Positions 63,285-64,000 of a DNA stretch of 64,000 nucleotides are shown here, one piece after another. This stretch comes from Marivivens sp. (GTDB lineage: Bacteria > Pseudomonadota > Alphaproteobacteria > Rhodobacterales > Rhodobacteraceae): positions 1 through 64,000 of the forward strand of contig JAHEBU010000003.1 of assembly GCA_024642115.1 (NCBI GenBank). Direction: 5' to 3'. How positions within the stretch are numbered: the stretch's first letter is position 1; each line of letters begins with the position of its first letter. A program made the translations under genes and the position numbers. The notes beneath the pieces are model-generated. The model saw nothing but the letters and a program-made list of their open reading frames with translations. It made no database searches and was not told where the DNA came from.

Positions 63285-64000
63285 TGAAAGACGTCACTAT
63301 CGGGGGGCTGACGGTCTCCAACGACCGCCCGCTCCTTGTGATCGCGGGGCCGTGCCAACTGGAAAGTCTGGACCATGCCCAGATGATCGCAGGCCACATG
63401 GCCGAGGTCTGTGCGGCCGCAGGCGCGCAGTATGTGTTCAAGGCCAGCTACGACAAGGCCAACCGCACCTCGCTGTCAGGTCGGCGCGGGATGGGGATGG
63501 ACGAGGGCCTCAAGGTTCTGGGCGAGGTGAAAAAGGCGATCGGCTGCCCGGTGCTGACCGACATACACGGTATCGACCAGTGCGCACCGGTGGCCGCCGT
63601 CTGCGACATCCTGCAAATCCCCGCGTTCCTGTGCCGTCAGACCGACCTGCTGCTGGCCGCAGGCGAAACCGGGGCCGTCATCAACATCAAAAAGGGGCAG
63701 TTCCTCGCCCCGTGGGACATGGCCAATGTCGCGGCCAAGGTCGAAAGCACCGGCAATTCGCGCATCCTGCTGACCGAACGCGGGGTGTCCTTTGGTTATA
63801 ACACGCTGGTCGCCGACATGCGGTCGCTGCCGATCATGGTCCGTACCGGATATCCCGTCGTCATGGACGCGACTCATTCGGTGCAGCAACCCGGCGGGCA
63901 GGGCAATTCGTCCGGCGGGCAGCGCGAATTCGCGCCGGTGATGGCGCGGGCTGCCGTGTCGCTGGGCATCGCCGCGGTGTTCATCGAAACGCATCAGGAC
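63284..64000 (+). CDS. kdsA: 3-deoxy-8-phosphooctulonate synthase (partial)
   Basis: The first 239 codons are present. The ATG overlaps the kpsE stop. It has [38 protein letters not shown] and [15 protein letters not shown], the classic KdsA blocks. It condenses phosphoenolpyruvate with arabinose 5-phosphate to Kdo 8-phosphate. The gene is cut by the right edge of the window. Association with kpsT-kpsE suggests a Kdo-linked or Kdo-containing capsule. Confidence 0.95.
   Translation, partial: MKDVTIGGLTVSNDRPLLVIAGPCQLESLDHAQMIAGHMAEVCAAAGAQYVFKASYDKANRTSLSGRRGMGMDEGLKVLGEVKKAIGCPVLTDIHGIDQCAPVAAVCDILQIPAFLCRQTDLLLAAGETGAVINIKKGQFLAPWDMANVAAKVESTGNSRILLTERGVSFGYNTLVADMRSLPIMVRTGYPVVMDATHSVQQPGGQGNSSGGQREFAPVMARAAVSLGIAAVFIETHQD

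Overview
The window is about 64 kb of GC-rich chromosomal DNA from an alphaproteobacterium, most likely a member of the Rhodobacterales (Roseobacter/Rhodobacter group). Supporting signs are a class I lysyl-tRNA synthetase, an iron-sulfur bacterial cryptochrome/photolyase, a urease cluster with typical interspersed small genes, a leuA leader peptide, the mreBCD-mrdA-rodA block, a DUF3309 peptide, dodecin and a large RTX metalloprotease. I see no rRNA, tRNA, insertion sequence, prophage or CRISPR array. Gene density is high, and many neighbours overlap by 1-4 bases (ATGA, GTGA or TGATG junctions).

Layout. 1-5.3 kb: small membrane protein, EttA, a PAS-GGDEF-EAL protein and an AI-2E-type permease. 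5.3-9.9 kb: aldo/keto reductase, then a tightly overlapping trio (GH43 xylosidase, beta-propeller protein, macrodomain-like protein). 9.9-17.4 kb: nadD, dacB, small proteins, lysS, and a beta-helix pectate-lyase-like protein behind a strongly folded leader. 17.5-24.7 kb: the urease cluster ureD-A-B-C-E-F-G interleaved with five non-urease genes. 24.7-31.8 kb: trxC, very small membrane proteins, two cold-shock genes with duplicated structured leaders, dodecin, a SRAP protein lacking Cys2, tesA divergent from a YbbAP-like ABC transporter, and a gamma-glutamylcyclotransferase. 31.8-46.5 kb: gltX, a zincin, an MBL hydrolase, a PfkB kinase whose start codon lies in a hairpin, an MFS exporter, nadE, a 19-repeat MORN protein, LtrA, a decayed YCII/sigma-factor fusion, an FeS photolyase and an SDR. 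46.5-57.6 kb: a serralysin with 39 uninterrupted RTX nonapeptides, leuL-leuA, mreB-mreC-mreD-mrdA-rodA and ghrA. 57.6-64 kb: SseB-like, uracil-DNA glycosylase and NhaD on the minus strand, then kpsT-kpsE-kdsA, the last cut by the window edge.

Most genes are housekeeping: cell-wall elongation, translation, NAD and leucine synthesis, nitrogen scavenging from urea. The less ordinary material is in RNA leaders and small genes. The two csp leaders share a promoter layout, a covarying stem around an invariant 10-nt loop, and elements that can pair with the Shine-Dalgarno sequence. Two other genes (the beta-helix protein and the PfkB kinase) have long hairpins at their translation starts. The best protein-level novelties are the macrodomain-like protein in a xylosidase operon, the SRAP protein without its catalytic cysteine, and the fused remnant of a YCII/sigma pair.

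All calls come from reading the sequence and from memory of protein families. No database search or folding program was run.
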